From Streptosporangium roseum DSM 43021 (lineage in GTDB: Bacteria > Actinomycetota > Actinomycetes > Streptosporangiales > Streptosporangiaceae), in contig NC_013595.1 of the NCBI RefSeq assembly GCF_000024865.1, positions 4,960,001 through 5,024,000 on the forward strand: a stretch of 64,000 nt of DNA, written 5' to 3'. The translations under genes and the position numbers were made by a program. The notes below the pieces were generated by a model, which saw only the letters and a program-made list of their open reading frames with translations, made no database searches and was not told the DNA's origin. Position 1 is the stretch's first letter. Every line of letters starts with the position of its first letter. Below, piece by piece: positions 1 through 8,027 of this stretch.

Positions 1-75
1 GACGAGCCGCCGTCCACCGGGCAGCCGGCGCCGGGCGAGCAGATCTCGGCCGCGCTCTTGATCTCCACCATGTGA
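1..75 (+). CDS. 3' end of an unidentified CDS (partial)
   Basis: Frame 1 is open from the first base and stops with TGA at 73-75, giving 24 codons rich in Pro, Ala, Gly and Ser. I do not recognise the family. It may be the tail of a gene lying left of the window, but so short an open frame could also be chance. Confidence 0.3.
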   Translation, partial: DEPPSTGQPAPGEQISAALLISTM

Positions 76-136
76 CACGTCCCGGATGCCCAATACATAT
101 ACCGGCGTTGTTGTCGCGGTTGCTAGAGTGCCTCAC

Positions 137-391
137 ATGGTTCGTCCTCCACTGACCCAGCTCGACCACGAACGCGGCCACCGGCTGGGCGCGATCCTGC
201 GCCAGGCGCGGGGCACCCGCAGCATGGCCGAGGTCGCCGCCGCCGCAGGACTGTCGGCCGAGACCCTCCGAAAGATCGAAACCGGCCGGGTCCCGACCCC
301 GGCCTTCTTCACCATCGCCGCCCTCGCCCACACCCTGGGCATCTCCCTGGACGTCCTGGCCGAGGTCGCCGCCGCCGAACGCGCCGCCTGA
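137..391 (+). CDS. XRE-family helix-turn-helix regulator
   Basis: Small DNA-binding protein of 84 aa. It is a single helix-turn-helix domain: 'SMAEVAAAAGLSAETLRKIE' is the typical XRE helix pair (positioning helix, turn, recognition helix), followed by 'LAHTLGISLDVLAE', the last helix of the fold. The frame is open from an ATG at 86, but I prefer the ATG at 137 because the domain begins there and the preceding 17 residues look unstructured. There is no ribosome binding site, so the message may be leaderless. It faces a tyrosine recombinase gene downstream (convergent). Cytoplasmic transcription regulator; target unknown. Confidence 0.75.
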   Translation: MVRPPLTQLDHERGHRLGAILRQARGTRSMAEVAAAAGLSAETLRKIETGRVPTPAFFTIAALAHTLGISLDVLAEVAAAERAA

Positions 392-652
392 CCCCTCCCG
401 CACCCCCACGGGCACCCCCACGGCCCCCCCGCAACAGCCCTCCCACGACACCCCCACGACCGGCGTATGCGACGGAGCGGCCGATGGCGCCGGCGGCCGG
501 GTTGCCGACGCGGCCGAATACGGCGGCAACCCCCCCGTGAACGCGGCCGGCCCTGACGACGACCCCTCAAAGACCCCGCCGTCAAAGGGCCCCGCGACCC
601 GGCCGCACGGGCCGGCACCCCGAAACGGCGCCGGCCCGCACCCCCAAAACCC

Positions 653-1780
653 TCACCCGCCGCCGGACGGCCCGCGCAGCAGCGGATGAGCCCGCATCGC
701 CACCTCCAGCTCGCCGGGCAGCTCGTCGCGGTAGCGGCCCAACGTCGCCAGATCACTGTGCCCCAGCACCCGCCGCACCGCGTCCATGTCCACCGCGTCG
801 GCCAGCAGATGGGTGGCGGTGGTATGCCGCAGACCATGCGGCGTCACCGAACGCCGCCGATCGGGATCCACCCGCCGCTGCACCCGGTCGATCACCGCCT
901 GCACATCCCCCCGCGCCAGGCGCCTGCCCCGCCACGACAGCAGCAGCGCCTTGTCCTGCACCTCGGCCCGGCCCCGCTCCAGCAGATAGGCCTCCAGCAC
1001 ACGGGCCACATCACCCGGCAGCGGCACATCACGCGTCTTGCCGCCCTTACCGAAGATCCGCCAGTAACGCACCCCGTCGTTGGTGTAGAAATCCTCCACA
1101 TTCGCCCGCACCAGCTCCGAGACCCGCGGCCCCATCGTCGACAGCAGCAGCACGATCAGCGCATCGCGCAGCTCGGTGCGCTGGTCCCGCCGTCGGCCAC
1201 GCCCCGCACCCGCCGGCGAGCCGTCGGCCCCCGGCGCGGCCCCCGGCGCGGCCACTGTGCCGCCCAAAGCCCCCGCCTCACCCCGCGCACCACCCCGGCC
1301 GCCGCCGTCGCCGCGGTGACCACTGAGATCACGCGCCGCGCCGATCAGCCCCTGCGCCTGCTCACGGGTCAGCGCCCGCCGCTCCGGACGCAACCCCCCG
1401 CGCTCCTTGGCCGTCACCGTCGCCAGCGCCATCGGATTGATCTGCACCCAGCCCGTCAGCGTCGCGTGCTTGAACAACGCCGAGACCGACCGGCGAAAAC
1501 GCGACTGGGAGGAGGCCGACTGCAGCCCGGCACCCGGCTCGGCCCGCCGCCCGTCGGGCTTACGCGCGAAAGCCAGCAAAATCGCATCCACATCCTCGCC
1601 GGTCAGGTCATCCAGAACCTTCCCCTCACCCGCCAGCCGTACGAACGTGGCCACATCCCGCGCATAGACCTCCGCCGTCGCCGACGACAGCGCACCCGTC
1701 AGCGTCTTGGCGCGGATCAGCTCCACATAGCGATCGGCCGACTCCTGGACGGTGAGACGATTCAGATCCGCTGGCCGCAT
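653..1780 (-). CDS. Tyrosine recombinase/integrase (XerD-like)
   Basis: 375-aa site-specific recombinase. An N-terminal SAM-like core-binding domain (about residues 10-125) precedes the catalytic domain (about 200-360). All expected active-site residues are present: R219 in 'MGPRVSEL', K248 in 'GKGGKTR', H315 and R318 in 'HGLRH', H341 in 'LGHSD' and nucleophile Y350 in 'LGRYRD'. Unusually, a 45-residue Gly/Ala/Arg-rich, low-complexity insert (about 154-200) separates the two domains. It could be a XerC/D-type enzyme or the integrase of a lost element; no attachment site was identified. The AraC gene lies 97 bp upstream on the same strand. A second recombinase is encoded at 8359-9378. Confidence 0.88.
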   Translation of the reverse strand: MRPADLNRLTVQESADRYVELIRAKTLTGALSSATAEVYARDVATFVRLAGEGKVLDDLTGEDVDAILLAFARKPDGRRAEPGAGLQSASSQSRFRRSVSALFKHATLTGWVQINPMALATVTAKERGGLRPERRALTREQAQGLIGAARDLSGHRGDGGGRGGARGEAGALGGTVAAPGAAPGADGSPAGAGRGRRRDQRTELRDALIVLLLSTMGPRVSELVRANVEDFYTNDGVRYWRIFGKGGKTRDVPLPGDVARVLEAYLLERGRAEVQDKALLLSWRGRRLARGDVQAVIDRVQRRVDPDRRRSVTPHGLRHTTATHLLADAVDMDAVRRVLGHSDLATLGRYRDELPGELEVAMRAHPLLRGPSGGG

Positions 1781-1818
1781 GGTTTCAGGAACACCCTTCC
1801 TCGACTACGCCGACCGTC

Positions 1819-1841
1819 GTGCCGACCGTAGCGGCCGGCAC
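1819..1841. terminator. Hairpin between AraC and recombinase genes
   Basis: Arms GTGCCGACCG and CGGCCGGCAC (one mismatch) are separated by three bases. The hairpin lies just downstream of the AraC gene read on the minus strand and could end its transcript. There is no T-tract, as is common in actinomycetes. Confidence 0.4.
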
Positions 1842-1877
1842 CGACAACAACCCGCCCGCCCGCACCGCGCAGGACAC

Positions 1878-2792
1878 TCACCCGCCTGCCCGCACCGCAC
1901 CCGGACTCACCCCGCGCACCCGCTTGAAGGCCGCGCTGAAGCCGAACGCGTCGGCATAGCCCACCTGACGGGCCGCCACCGCCACCGTCGTACCCGGCCG
2001 CGCCAGCAGCTCGGCCGCCAGCGCCATCCGCCACTCCGTCACATACGCCAGCGGAGGCCGCCCCACCAGCGCGGTGAACCTGCGCGCGAACGCCGCCCGC
2101 GACATCCCCGCCGCCCCGGCCAGCGACACCACCGTCCAGCCCGACGCCGGAGCGGCATGGATCATCCGCAGCACCCGCCCGATCCGCGGATCCTCCAGAG
2201 CCGTGTACCACAGCGGCGCGCCGGCCTCCTCACGCGCGAACCACGCCCGCACCGTCACCACCAGCAGCGTCTCCAGCAGCCGCTCCAGCACCACCTGACG
2301 GCCCGGCGCCACCCCGGCCGCCTCCGCGCCCACCAGCTCCAGCACCGGCGCCAGCCGCACGTCCCCGCCCGGCACCACCAGCAGATCGGGCAGTACGGCC
2401 AGCAGCCGCCCCGGCAGCTCCCCGCCCAACCGGCAGGCGCCGGTCACCAGCAGCGCCCCACCCTGAGCCCCACCGCCCGCGCCGAACTCGCCCCGGCACT
2501 CGTCGCCGTGCACGACGATCTGCGGCGGGGTCTGCGGCGGATCGGCGATCACGAACGGCCTTTCGCCGCGCGCCAGCACCACATCGCCCGGCCCGAGCGC
2601 GCGCGGCCCGCCGCCGGCCGCGACCACCCAGGCCCGGCCGGCGACCATCGTCGCCAGCCACAGCCGGCCCGGCGCCACGAACCGCAGCGACCACGGGGGA
2701 CAGGCAGGCGGACGGCCGAACACCCCGCCCCGCGCCCGGACCCCATCCAGAAGATCAGCGATCACATCCACCCGCCCAAAGTAGACGATCAC
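1878..2792 (-). CDS. AraC-family transcription regulator with cupin N-terminus
   Basis: 304-aa regulator. The N-terminal half (about residues 8-185) is a cupin_6-type sensor domain ('ACPPWSLRFVAPGRLWLATMV' region). The C-terminal half (about 205-300) holds the two helix-turn-helix motifs of the AraC family, with 'MSRAAFARRFTALVGRPPLAYV' as the first and 'VAARQVGYADAFGFSAAFKR' as the second. Homologues usually start near the GTG at 2771 (Val-Asp-Val-Ile-Ala), so the first seven residues may not be translated. Family members often control adjacent oxidoreductase or efflux genes; none is next to this one, so the target is unknown. Confidence 0.88.
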   Translation of the reverse strand: MIVYFGRVDVIADLLDGVRARGGVFGRPPACPPWSLRFVAPGRLWLATMVAGRAWVVAAGGGPRALGPGDVVLARGERPFVIADPPQTPPQIVVHGDECRGEFGAGGGAQGGALLVTGACRLGGELPGRLLAVLPDLLVVPGGDVRLAPVLELVGAEAAGVAPGRQVVLERLLETLLVVTVRAWFAREEAGAPLWYTALEDPRIGRVLRMIHAAPASGWTVVSLAGAAGMSRAAFARRFTALVGRPPLAYVTEWRMALAAELLARPGTTVAVAARQVGYADAFGFSAAFKRVRGVSPGAVRAGG

Positions 2793-2945
2793 ACATGCCG
2801 GCGCCCGCAGCGCCTATAGGAAAGTCTCATCAGAGGACGAGCGGCCCGCCCCGAACGGGGGACAGGCAGCCGACCGGCCCGCCCCGCTCACCGCCCACCC
2901 CGAAACAGGGGCGGATCGGCCGCCCTGGAACCGTACGATCACCCC

Positions 2946-3428
2946 ATGCCGAATCTCGGACCCACAGAGCTACTGATCATGCTGGCGCTGTCGGCCGTCG
3001 TGATCACTCTGATCATCGGCGCGGCGGTCACACTGCTACGGCGCGCCCCACGCCGGCAGAACGACCCGCACCCGCAGCTCGACGCCTCGCAACTGCAGTG
3101 GCAGGCAACCGCCCTGATCACCGCGGGAAAAGTCGTGCCCGCGATCAAACTCGTACGCGAGCAGACCGGCCTGGACCTCAAGAACGCCAAAAGATACGTC
3201 GACGACCTACGCGCCGGAAGAACCCCCGCGCCGCCGTACCACCACGGCGCCACAGCGGCATACCCGCCCACGCCACTGCTGCCACCCGGCCACGGCGCCG
3301 ACCTGGCCACCCGGGTCCGCCTGCTCAAAACAACCGGCCGCAGCGGACAGGCCGTCCTACTGGTCCGGGGCGAAACCGGCATGAGCGAACCCGACGCCCA
3401 ACGCTTCGTCGACGCCATCCAGACCTGA
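2946..3428 (+). CDS. Single-pass membrane protein with two L7/L12-like repeats
   Basis: 160 aa. Residues 8-30 are one hydrophobic helix, then a basic stop-transfer stretch (LLRRAPRRQ). The cytoplasmic part holds two copies of a helical repeat resembling the C-terminal domain of ribosomal protein L7/L12: 'AIKLVREQTGLDLKNAKRYVD' (about 75-95) and 'AVLLVRGETGMSEPDAQRFVD' (about 137-157). A shorter paralogue with one repeat is encoded at 9875-10147. Both share the upstream pattern TACGnTCACCCC placed directly before ATGCCGAA, which looks like a -10 element of a leaderless promoter. Function unknown; the L7/L12 likeness is by motif only. Confidence 0.75.
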   Translation: MPNLGPTELLIMLALSAVVITLIIGAAVTLLRRAPRRQNDPHPQLDASQLQWQATALITAGKVVPAIKLVREQTGLDLKNAKRYVDDLRAGRTPAPPYHHGATAAYPPTPLLPPGHGADLATRVRLLKTTGRSGQAVLLVRGETGMSEPDAQRFVDAIQT

Positions 3429-3645
3429 GCACCCCCGCCCGCCGAAAGCCACCCGACCGGCCTCGGCAAGAGCCCACACGCACGAGCACGCAAGCGACCG
3501 GCCCCCACCCCGCGGACAGACCCCCACCGGGACCAGCCCATACGGCGGCCGACAGCACAGAACCGGACAGGCCGCCGGCGAAACCACACCCCCAGCCCAG
3601 CCGCACCGGGGGAGCGGCCCCCACCAGACCCCTACGGCAGAGGGC

Positions 3646-4113
3646 TCACATGTAGGGGCGGGCGACCGCCACCAGCTCCGCCACCGCGTCAGCCGTCCTG
3701 ACCAGCAGCGCCGACGGGGGAGTCCGCTCGCGCACATCCTCGGTCCTGATCGCCATCACCGCCGGAGGACTGCCCAGATCGCCGTACCGGACGGCGACGG
3801 CCTCGGTGATCGCCCCACTGGCGTCGGCGACCACCTCCTTGACCGGCCTGAGCGGACCCGAGATGGACAGAAAACCGATCAGCGCGGCAAAGCGCAACTC
3901 ATCGGCCAGCGACGGGACCGGCCCGCCATCGTGAGCAGGAAGGCCGGGCCGATCCAGCCAGAACACCCCGCCGTGCAGGAACCCCGCATAAGACGCCTCA
4001 CCATGCCGGAGCGTCCGCACCGTGTCGGCCAGCAAACGCCCGAACTCATCCAGATCCGCATCCGGCGGCAGATCGGTGGTGACCAGCAGCGGCACTATCA
4101 GCGAATCCAGCAT
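3646..4113 (-). CDS. Hypothetical protein, 155 aa
   Basis: I do not recognise this protein. I start it at the ATG at 4113 because GGAGGG lies nine bases upstream; the ATG at 4122 sits right against that ribosome binding site, so it is less likely. The frame stays open further upstream, but composition there is erratic. The sequence is rich in acidic and hydrophobic residues, has no clear membrane helix or signal peptide, and contains several Asp/Glu pairs ('PPDADLDEFGRLLADTVRTL'). It is convergent with the L7/L12-like gene and divergent from vsr. Confidence 0.55.
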   Translation of the reverse strand: MLDSLIVPLLVTTDLPPDADLDEFGRLLADTVRTLRHGEASYAGFLHGGVFWLDRPGLPAHDGGPVPSLADELRFAALIGFLSISGPLRPVKEVVADASGAITEAVAVRYGDLGSPPAVMAIRTEDVRERTPPSALLVRTADAVAELVAVARPYM

Positions 4114-4409
4114 CAGCAGCATCCCTCCACGAGTCGGCTCATCGTAGGGGGTGGCACCGACAATCTTGGCGAGCACATCCGCACCCGGCGCGTCGAGCAC
4201 CCCCACAGAGCACACCCCGACGGCCGGAACACGCCGGCAGAACAGGCCGGCGCAGACACCCCAGGCCGACACCCGCCCACGACCCGGAACGGAACACGCC
4301 CCCAGCACCCCCCGGATAGCCGCCTCCCACCCCTCCGGGACCCGCCCCCCACCCCGCGGGCCTGCCCCCCACGACCTCACACCCGCCCGCCCCCGGACGT
4401 TGACCAGAT

Positions 4410-5000
4410 ATGAGCACACACCACCCACCGGCACCCACCCACCAGACGGGACAGGGAAACACCGGCCACCCGCAGAGCGCCGCAGCCGCCGCACAGATGC
4501 CGCGCCCCCCGCAACCACCACACCCACCGAAGGCCTCCGAGACACCGGGCTCCTGGGCGAGCACGCCCGCGACCCGCCGGGTGATGCAGGCCAACAGATC
4601 ACGCGACACCAGACCCGAACTCGCGATCCGCCGCGCCCTGCACGCCATGGGCCTGCGCTACCGCGTGGCCAGGCGCCCCCTGCCGCACCTGCGCCGCACC
4701 GCCGACCTCGTCTTCGGACCAGCCAAGATCGCCGTCTTCGTCGACGGATGCTTCTGGCACCGCTGCCCCGACCACTACGCACCACCCGCCTCCAACCGGG
4801 CCTACTGGAAAGCCAAGATCGACACCAACACCGCCCGCGACAGCCAGACCACCACCACCCTGCAGCAAGCCGGATGGACGGTCATGCGGTTCTGGTCACA
4901 CGAAGACCCCTCCGACGTCGCCGCCCGGGTAGCCGCCCAGGTCCGCTCCCAGCAGCCGGCCCCGCGCCCCGCCGCCCAGCGACAAGGACAACTCTTTTGA
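4410..5000 (+). CDS. vsr: Very short patch repair (Vsr) DNA mismatch endonuclease
   Basis: Vsr nicks DNA 5' of a T:G mismatch produced when 5-methylcytosine is deaminated. The Vsr core begins at about residue 55 ('RRVMQANRSRDTRPELAIRR'), carries the catalytic Asp in 'RTADLVF', and has the hallmark 'FVDGCFWHRCPDH' with metal and catalytic His/Cys residues, then a conserved 'YWKAKI' and a closing 'GWTVMRFW'. The first 50 residues are Pro-rich, and a later start is possible. Vsr genes normally sit next to a cytosine methyltransferase gene; none is visible here, so this copy is an orphan within the window. A sigma factor and a DNA alkylation repair gene follow within 45 bp. Confidence 0.9.
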   Translation: MSTHHPPAPTHQTGQGNTGHPQSAAAAAQMPRPPQPPHPPKASETPGSWASTPATRRVMQANRSRDTRPELAIRRALHAMGLRYRVARRPLPHLRRTADLVFGPAKIAVFVDGCFWHRCPDHYAPPASNRAYWKAKIDTNTARDSQTTTTLQQAGWTVMRFWSHEDPSDVAARVAAQVRSQQPAPRPAAQRQGQLF

Positions 5001-5043
5001 CACCCCCACCTCACATCCGACCCGCCGGCAACGTTTACCCGAT

Positions 5044-5529
5044 GTGAGACAGCATCCCTTCGAAAAGATCGTGGCTGAGCACGGGCCGACGGTGCTGCGC
5101 GTGTGCCGCGCCGTCCTCGGCCCCACCGCCGCCGCCGAAGACGCCTGGTCGGAGACGTTCCTTTCCGCGATGCAGGCATACCCGGCCCTGCGAGCACACA
5201 GCAACATCGAAGCGTGGCTGGTCACCATCGCCCACAGAAAAGCCATCGACCAGCTACGGGCCGAGACCCGGCGGGCGATCCCCACCGACAACCTGCCGGA
5301 GAAACCAGCCAAGGACGGCGTACCCGGCGACGAGGAGTCACAGCTGTGGAACGCACTGCACGCACTGCCTCTCAAGCAACGCCAGACCATCGCCTACCAC
5401 TACCTGGCCGGCCTGCCCTACGCCGAAGTCGCCCAGGTCCTGGGCGGCAGCCCCCAGGCCGCCAGAAGAGCCGCCGCCGACGGCATCGCCACCCTGCGCA
5501 AGACCTACCCCGAAGGAGAGGACCGATGA
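5044..5529 (+). CDS. ECF-like RNA polymerase sigma factor
   Basis: 161 aa with sigma region 2 (about residues 10-70, 'SNIEAWLVTIAHRKAIDQLR') and region 4 (about 100-155, 'LPLKQRQTIAYHYLAGLPYAEVAQVLG'). Start is the GTG at 5044; an ATG two bases earlier reads straight into a stop. No ribosome binding site is visible, suggesting a leaderless message. Its stop overlaps the start of ogt (ATGA), so the two are translationally coupled. No anti-sigma gene is present. Coupling to a DNA-alkylation repair gene suggests control of an alkylation or DNA-damage response, which is inference. Confidence 0.85.
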   Translation: MRQHPFEKIVAEHGPTVLRVCRAVLGPTAAAEDAWSETFLSAMQAYPALRAHSNIEAWLVTIAHRKAIDQLRAETRRAIPTDNLPEKPAKDGVPGDEESQLWNALHALPLKQRQTIAYHYLAGLPYAEVAQVLGGSPQAARRAAADGIATLRKTYPEGEDR

Positions 5530-6152
5530 CGACCACACCTCCGAACCCGGTCGACGGCGGTGAACTGCTCGGCCGGCTGCCCGAGGCCGACCAGGCGACC
5601 CAGGCCCGCCTGCACGCCCGCCTGGCCGCGGCCGCCGAACGCGCCGGGATCCTCGACGTCGCCTACCGCACCCTCGACACCCCCGTCGGACCGCTGCTGC
5701 TGGCCGCCACCGCGCACGGCCTGGTACGCGTGGCCTACGCCGGAGAGGACCACGACAAGGTCCTGGACCGGCTCGCCGAGACCGTCAGCTCCCGCCTGCT
5801 ACGCGCCCCGGCCCGCCTGGACGACGCCGCCCGCCAGTTGGAGGAGTACTTCACCGGCCGCCGCAGCCTGTTCGACCTGCCCCTGGACCTGCGCCTGGCC
5901 CACGGCTTCCGCCGCGAGGTCCTGTCACACCTGCGCGACATCGGCTACGGCACCACCGCCAGCTACGCCGCCGTCGCCGCCGCCGCGGGCAGCCCCCGAG
6001 CGGTACGCGCCGTCGGCACCGCCTGCGCCACCAACCCGCTGCCGGTCATCGTCCCCTGCCACCGCGTCATCCGCAGCGACGGCACCCTCGGCCACTACGT
6101 CGGAGGCGCCGAGGCCAAAAAGCTCCTGCTGACGCTGGAGGCCGCCCCGTGA
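5526..6152 (+). CDS. ogt: Methylated-DNA--protein-cysteine methyltransferase
   Basis: Repairs O6-methylguanine by moving the alkyl group to its own cysteine. The active site 'PVIVPCHRVI' places the acceptor at C178 of 208 aa, followed by 'GHYVGGAEAKKLLL', the standard end of the family. The ATG overlaps the sigma-factor stop by four bases. The first 40 residues are an acidic, Ala-rich helical extension absent from short Ogt proteins; its position behind a sigma gene makes it a candidate contact surface for that sigma factor, though I see no zinc-binding anti-sigma motif. It is the last gene before a 1.2-kb gene-free gap. Confidence 0.92.
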   Translation: MTTTPPNPVDGGELLGRLPEADQATQARLHARLAAAAERAGILDVAYRTLDTPVGPLLLAATAHGLVRVAYAGEDHDKVLDRLAETVSSRLLRAPARLDDAARQLEEYFTGRRSLFDLPLDLRLAHGFRREVLSHLRDIGYGTTASYAAVAAAAGSPRAVRAVGTACATNPLPVIVPCHRVIRSDGTLGHYVGGAEAKKLLLTLEAAP

Positions 6153-6506
6153 AAAGCCCGCCGGGCGGGGGAGGGGCACCCGCGCCCCGCCCGGACGGCC
6201 GGGGGCCCTGGGCGGTAGAGCACCCCGGCGGCGGATGGCCGGAGTGCTGCCTGCCGGGTGACGCTCTCGCCGGGCTTCAGACGGCCGGTGGTCACTCCGC
6301 CGTCTGCCTTTTCGGCTGATCCTGCCGTCGAGGCGGTGCGGGCGCCCGCGTCCGGTGAGATGTCGAAGACCTGGTCCGGGGGGCGTGTCGACCTGCGTGA
6401 CGTTCTCGAAGCGCAGTGTGCGCGAAGCTTGGGGGGTGGCATGTCGGTGGAGTGCTCGGGTGGTCTCAGGCGGTGTGGTCCGGGCATCGCGATGGTAATT
6501 CTTATA

Positions 6507-6532
6507 CCAAACAGAATTCACCTTCTGTCTGG
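6507..6532. repeat. 26-bp inverted repeat in AT-rich patch
   Basis: Arms CCAAACAGAA and TTCTGTCTGG (9 of 10 paired) flank TTCACC; pairing continues weakly outwards. It stands in a locally AT-rich patch and is attached to no recognised gene. It could be an operator, a terminator or a recombination site. Confidence 0.55.
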
Positions 6533-6622
6533 TTAAGGATTTCATTGTCCCGATAGGGGGGTGGGGGTCGGGTTGGGGCGGGTTTTCCCGTCTCGGCGCG
6601 TGGGCTCCCGTAGTCGCCGTCG

Positions 6623-6685
6623 GCCGCCTGCCGTCCGGACGGCCCGGAGCCGGCGCGGAGCCGGAGCGCCGGGACGGCAGGCGGC
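6623..6685. repeat. Long hairpin with 14-bp perfect arms
   Basis: GCCGCCTGCCGTCC at 6623-6636 is perfectly complementary to 6672-6685. The 35-base loop holds a direct repeat of CGGAGCCGG. No gene is adjacent. It may be a terminator, a structured RNA or the relic of a small element. Confidence 0.55.
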
Positions 6686-6939
6686 GCGAGTGTCGGTGAA
6701 TCCGGCGGCCGATGGCCGTCCGGGCGGCCAATGATCTTACTTTGGGCCTTTTGGGCGTTTTTGAGGAAGATCCATTTCCTGGCGGCCCGCCGTGGCCCGC
6801 CGTGGCCCGCTGCGGCCCGGTGTCGCCGTGTGCCGCCTCACGTCGGCGCCGACGGGCGCGGGGCCGGGCGCGGGTCGCCGGATCGGTGATGCCCGGGCCG
6901 TGGTGCGCGCGGCGGGCTCCGGTCCGGACCGCTGTTTTT

Positions 6940-6963
6940 GATGCATAATTTTACTTATGCATC
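6940..6963. promoter_or_regulatory. Perfect palindrome, copy 1 of a TGATGCATAAT element
   Basis: Nine-base arms GATGCATAA and TTATGCATC flank six bases, followed by GTGATC at 6968-6973. A related element lies at 8292-8325 just upstream of the second recombinase gene. This copy precedes the protease gene at 7338 by 375 bp. It could be an operator, a recombinase-binding site or a promoter (CATAAT resembles a -10 hexamer). Confidence 0.55.
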
Positions 6964-7337
6964 ACTTGTGATCCTCCCCTTCTGTGGTGAGAACTCCAGC
7001 CTGCTCGCGGCTCGCGGCCCCGTCTCCGTCTCCGGGCGCCGGGTGCCGTGTCCGTGAGGGTTCCAGGGTTCCGGTGCCGTTGCGCTGTGCGGCGCGGGGT
7101 CGGGTCGGGCGTGGCGGCGGTCTGCGGCTGACGGCCCGCGGCCGGTGAGGTGTTGGTCACCCTCCGTGGAGGGTCGTGCCGGTACGGCGGGCCGCTCCCC
7201 CGGCGGGGCGCTTTGGGGAACCTGGCGGTGCAGCGGGGACGGGCCGGAGGCGGTGGTGGTTATAGTTGCCTGTGATCAAGGTGTCGGCCCCTTCCCGGTA
7301 GAGCGGGGTCCGGTCCGTTCGCGCGGGGAGGCTGAGA

Positions 7338-7937
7338 TTGGCCGGCCACAGCAGAGGGCGCCCCGGCTGGCTGCATGTGGGTCCTTTGGAGGAGCGGCTG
7401 ACGCGGGGCTGGGATCCGGGTGTCTTTCCCGATGCCGGTCTGCTGCTGGGGGTCATGACGCTCGCGGCGGTGCCGCGCGGGCTCGCCGTACGGTTGGCTG
7501 CTCACCTGACCGGTGGTATTTATCTGGGCCCCGGAGCTGTGCCGGATCTGAGTGGTTTTGAGTCTCTCAGGGATGTGCGGCTGCCGGTGCAGGACGGGGG
7601 GTGGGACCGTAGTCCGGGGGTGTACGACCCGGTGGCCCGGCGGATCGGCGTGGGGACCGTCCCCTCCCCCAGCGTGAGTGTCTGCGGTCATGAGCTGGGT
7701 CATGCCTGTGACCACATGGACGGGTTTCCTTCGCGGGCGGAGTTTTGGGGGCGGCTTCACGGGGGGTGTGCGGATCATCTGGCGTCGCCCTATCGGGAGG
7801 ATGCCGGGGAGTTGTTCGCCGAGTGTTTCGCCTCTGTGCTGACCAGGCGTGTCACCCGTCTGATCCGCCTGCTGGGTGATGAGGGGCGGGCCGAGGAGGT
7901 CTACCACTGGCTGTCTGGCCGTTACGGGATCGGTTGA
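7338..7937 (+). CDS. Lethal-factor-like zinc metalloprotease
   Basis: 199 aa. The zinc site is 'CGHELGHACDH', an HExxH motif (H118, E119, H122) with a further His at 126. 'EDAGELFAECFAS' (about 154-166) supplies the downstream glutamate, the layout of the anthrax lethal factor (ATLF/M34) catalytic fold rather than of metzincins. There is no signal peptide, so it is either cytoplasmic or exported by an unusual route. Start is TTG at 7338, supported by GGGGAGG six bases upstream. The next two genes run the same way. Neither a partner inhibitor nor a toxin-delivery domain is visible. Confidence 0.7.
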   Translation: MAGHSRGRPGWLHVGPLEERLTRGWDPGVFPDAGLLLGVMTLAAVPRGLAVRLAAHLTGGIYLGPGAVPDLSGFESLRDVRLPVQDGGWDRSPGVYDPVARRIGVGTVPSPSVSVCGHELGHACDHMDGFPSRAEFWGRLHGGCADHLASPYREDAGELFAECFASVLTRRVTRLIRLLGDEGRAEEVYHWLSGRYGIG

Positions 7938-8027
7938 GCGGGTGGCCGGTGGAGGTGTCATGGTTGGCGGGGCGGTCGCGGGGTTATGCTGGCGGCGGGT
8001 GGGCGGTGTCGGCGGAGAGGGGTTGCG

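Larger units (their letters stand above)
6153..7337. other. 1.2-kb gene-free gap at a strand-composition switch
   Basis: No convincing gene is visible on either strand; the open frames here are short and lack family signatures and ribosome binding sites. The gap holds several unusually AT-rich patches (about 6490-6545 and 6930-6965) and three inverted repeats listed separately. By eye the + strand changes here from C/A-rich (1-6.15 kb, whichever way genes run) to G/T-rich (onwards to about 11.6 kb). I found no DnaA-box cluster; one TTGTCCCGA at about 6545 is only a partial match. Confidence 0.6.

Noticed and set aside
4123..4409. Upstream extension of the hypothetical protein at 3646-4113 as a 379-aa protein
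   Set aside because: The extension is Arg/Gly/Val-rich, typical of antisense GC frames, and a good ribosome binding site precedes the inner ATG.
5004..5043. ECF-type autoregulated promoter (GGCAAC) before the sigma gene
   Set aside because: The only candidate -10 is too close, and the coding sequence begins at once, so the match is not convincing.
6541..6555. Possible DnaA box TTGTCCCGA
   Set aside because: Only a single partial match to TTGTCCACA in the gap; no cluster and no dnaA nearby, so it does not support a chromosomal origin.
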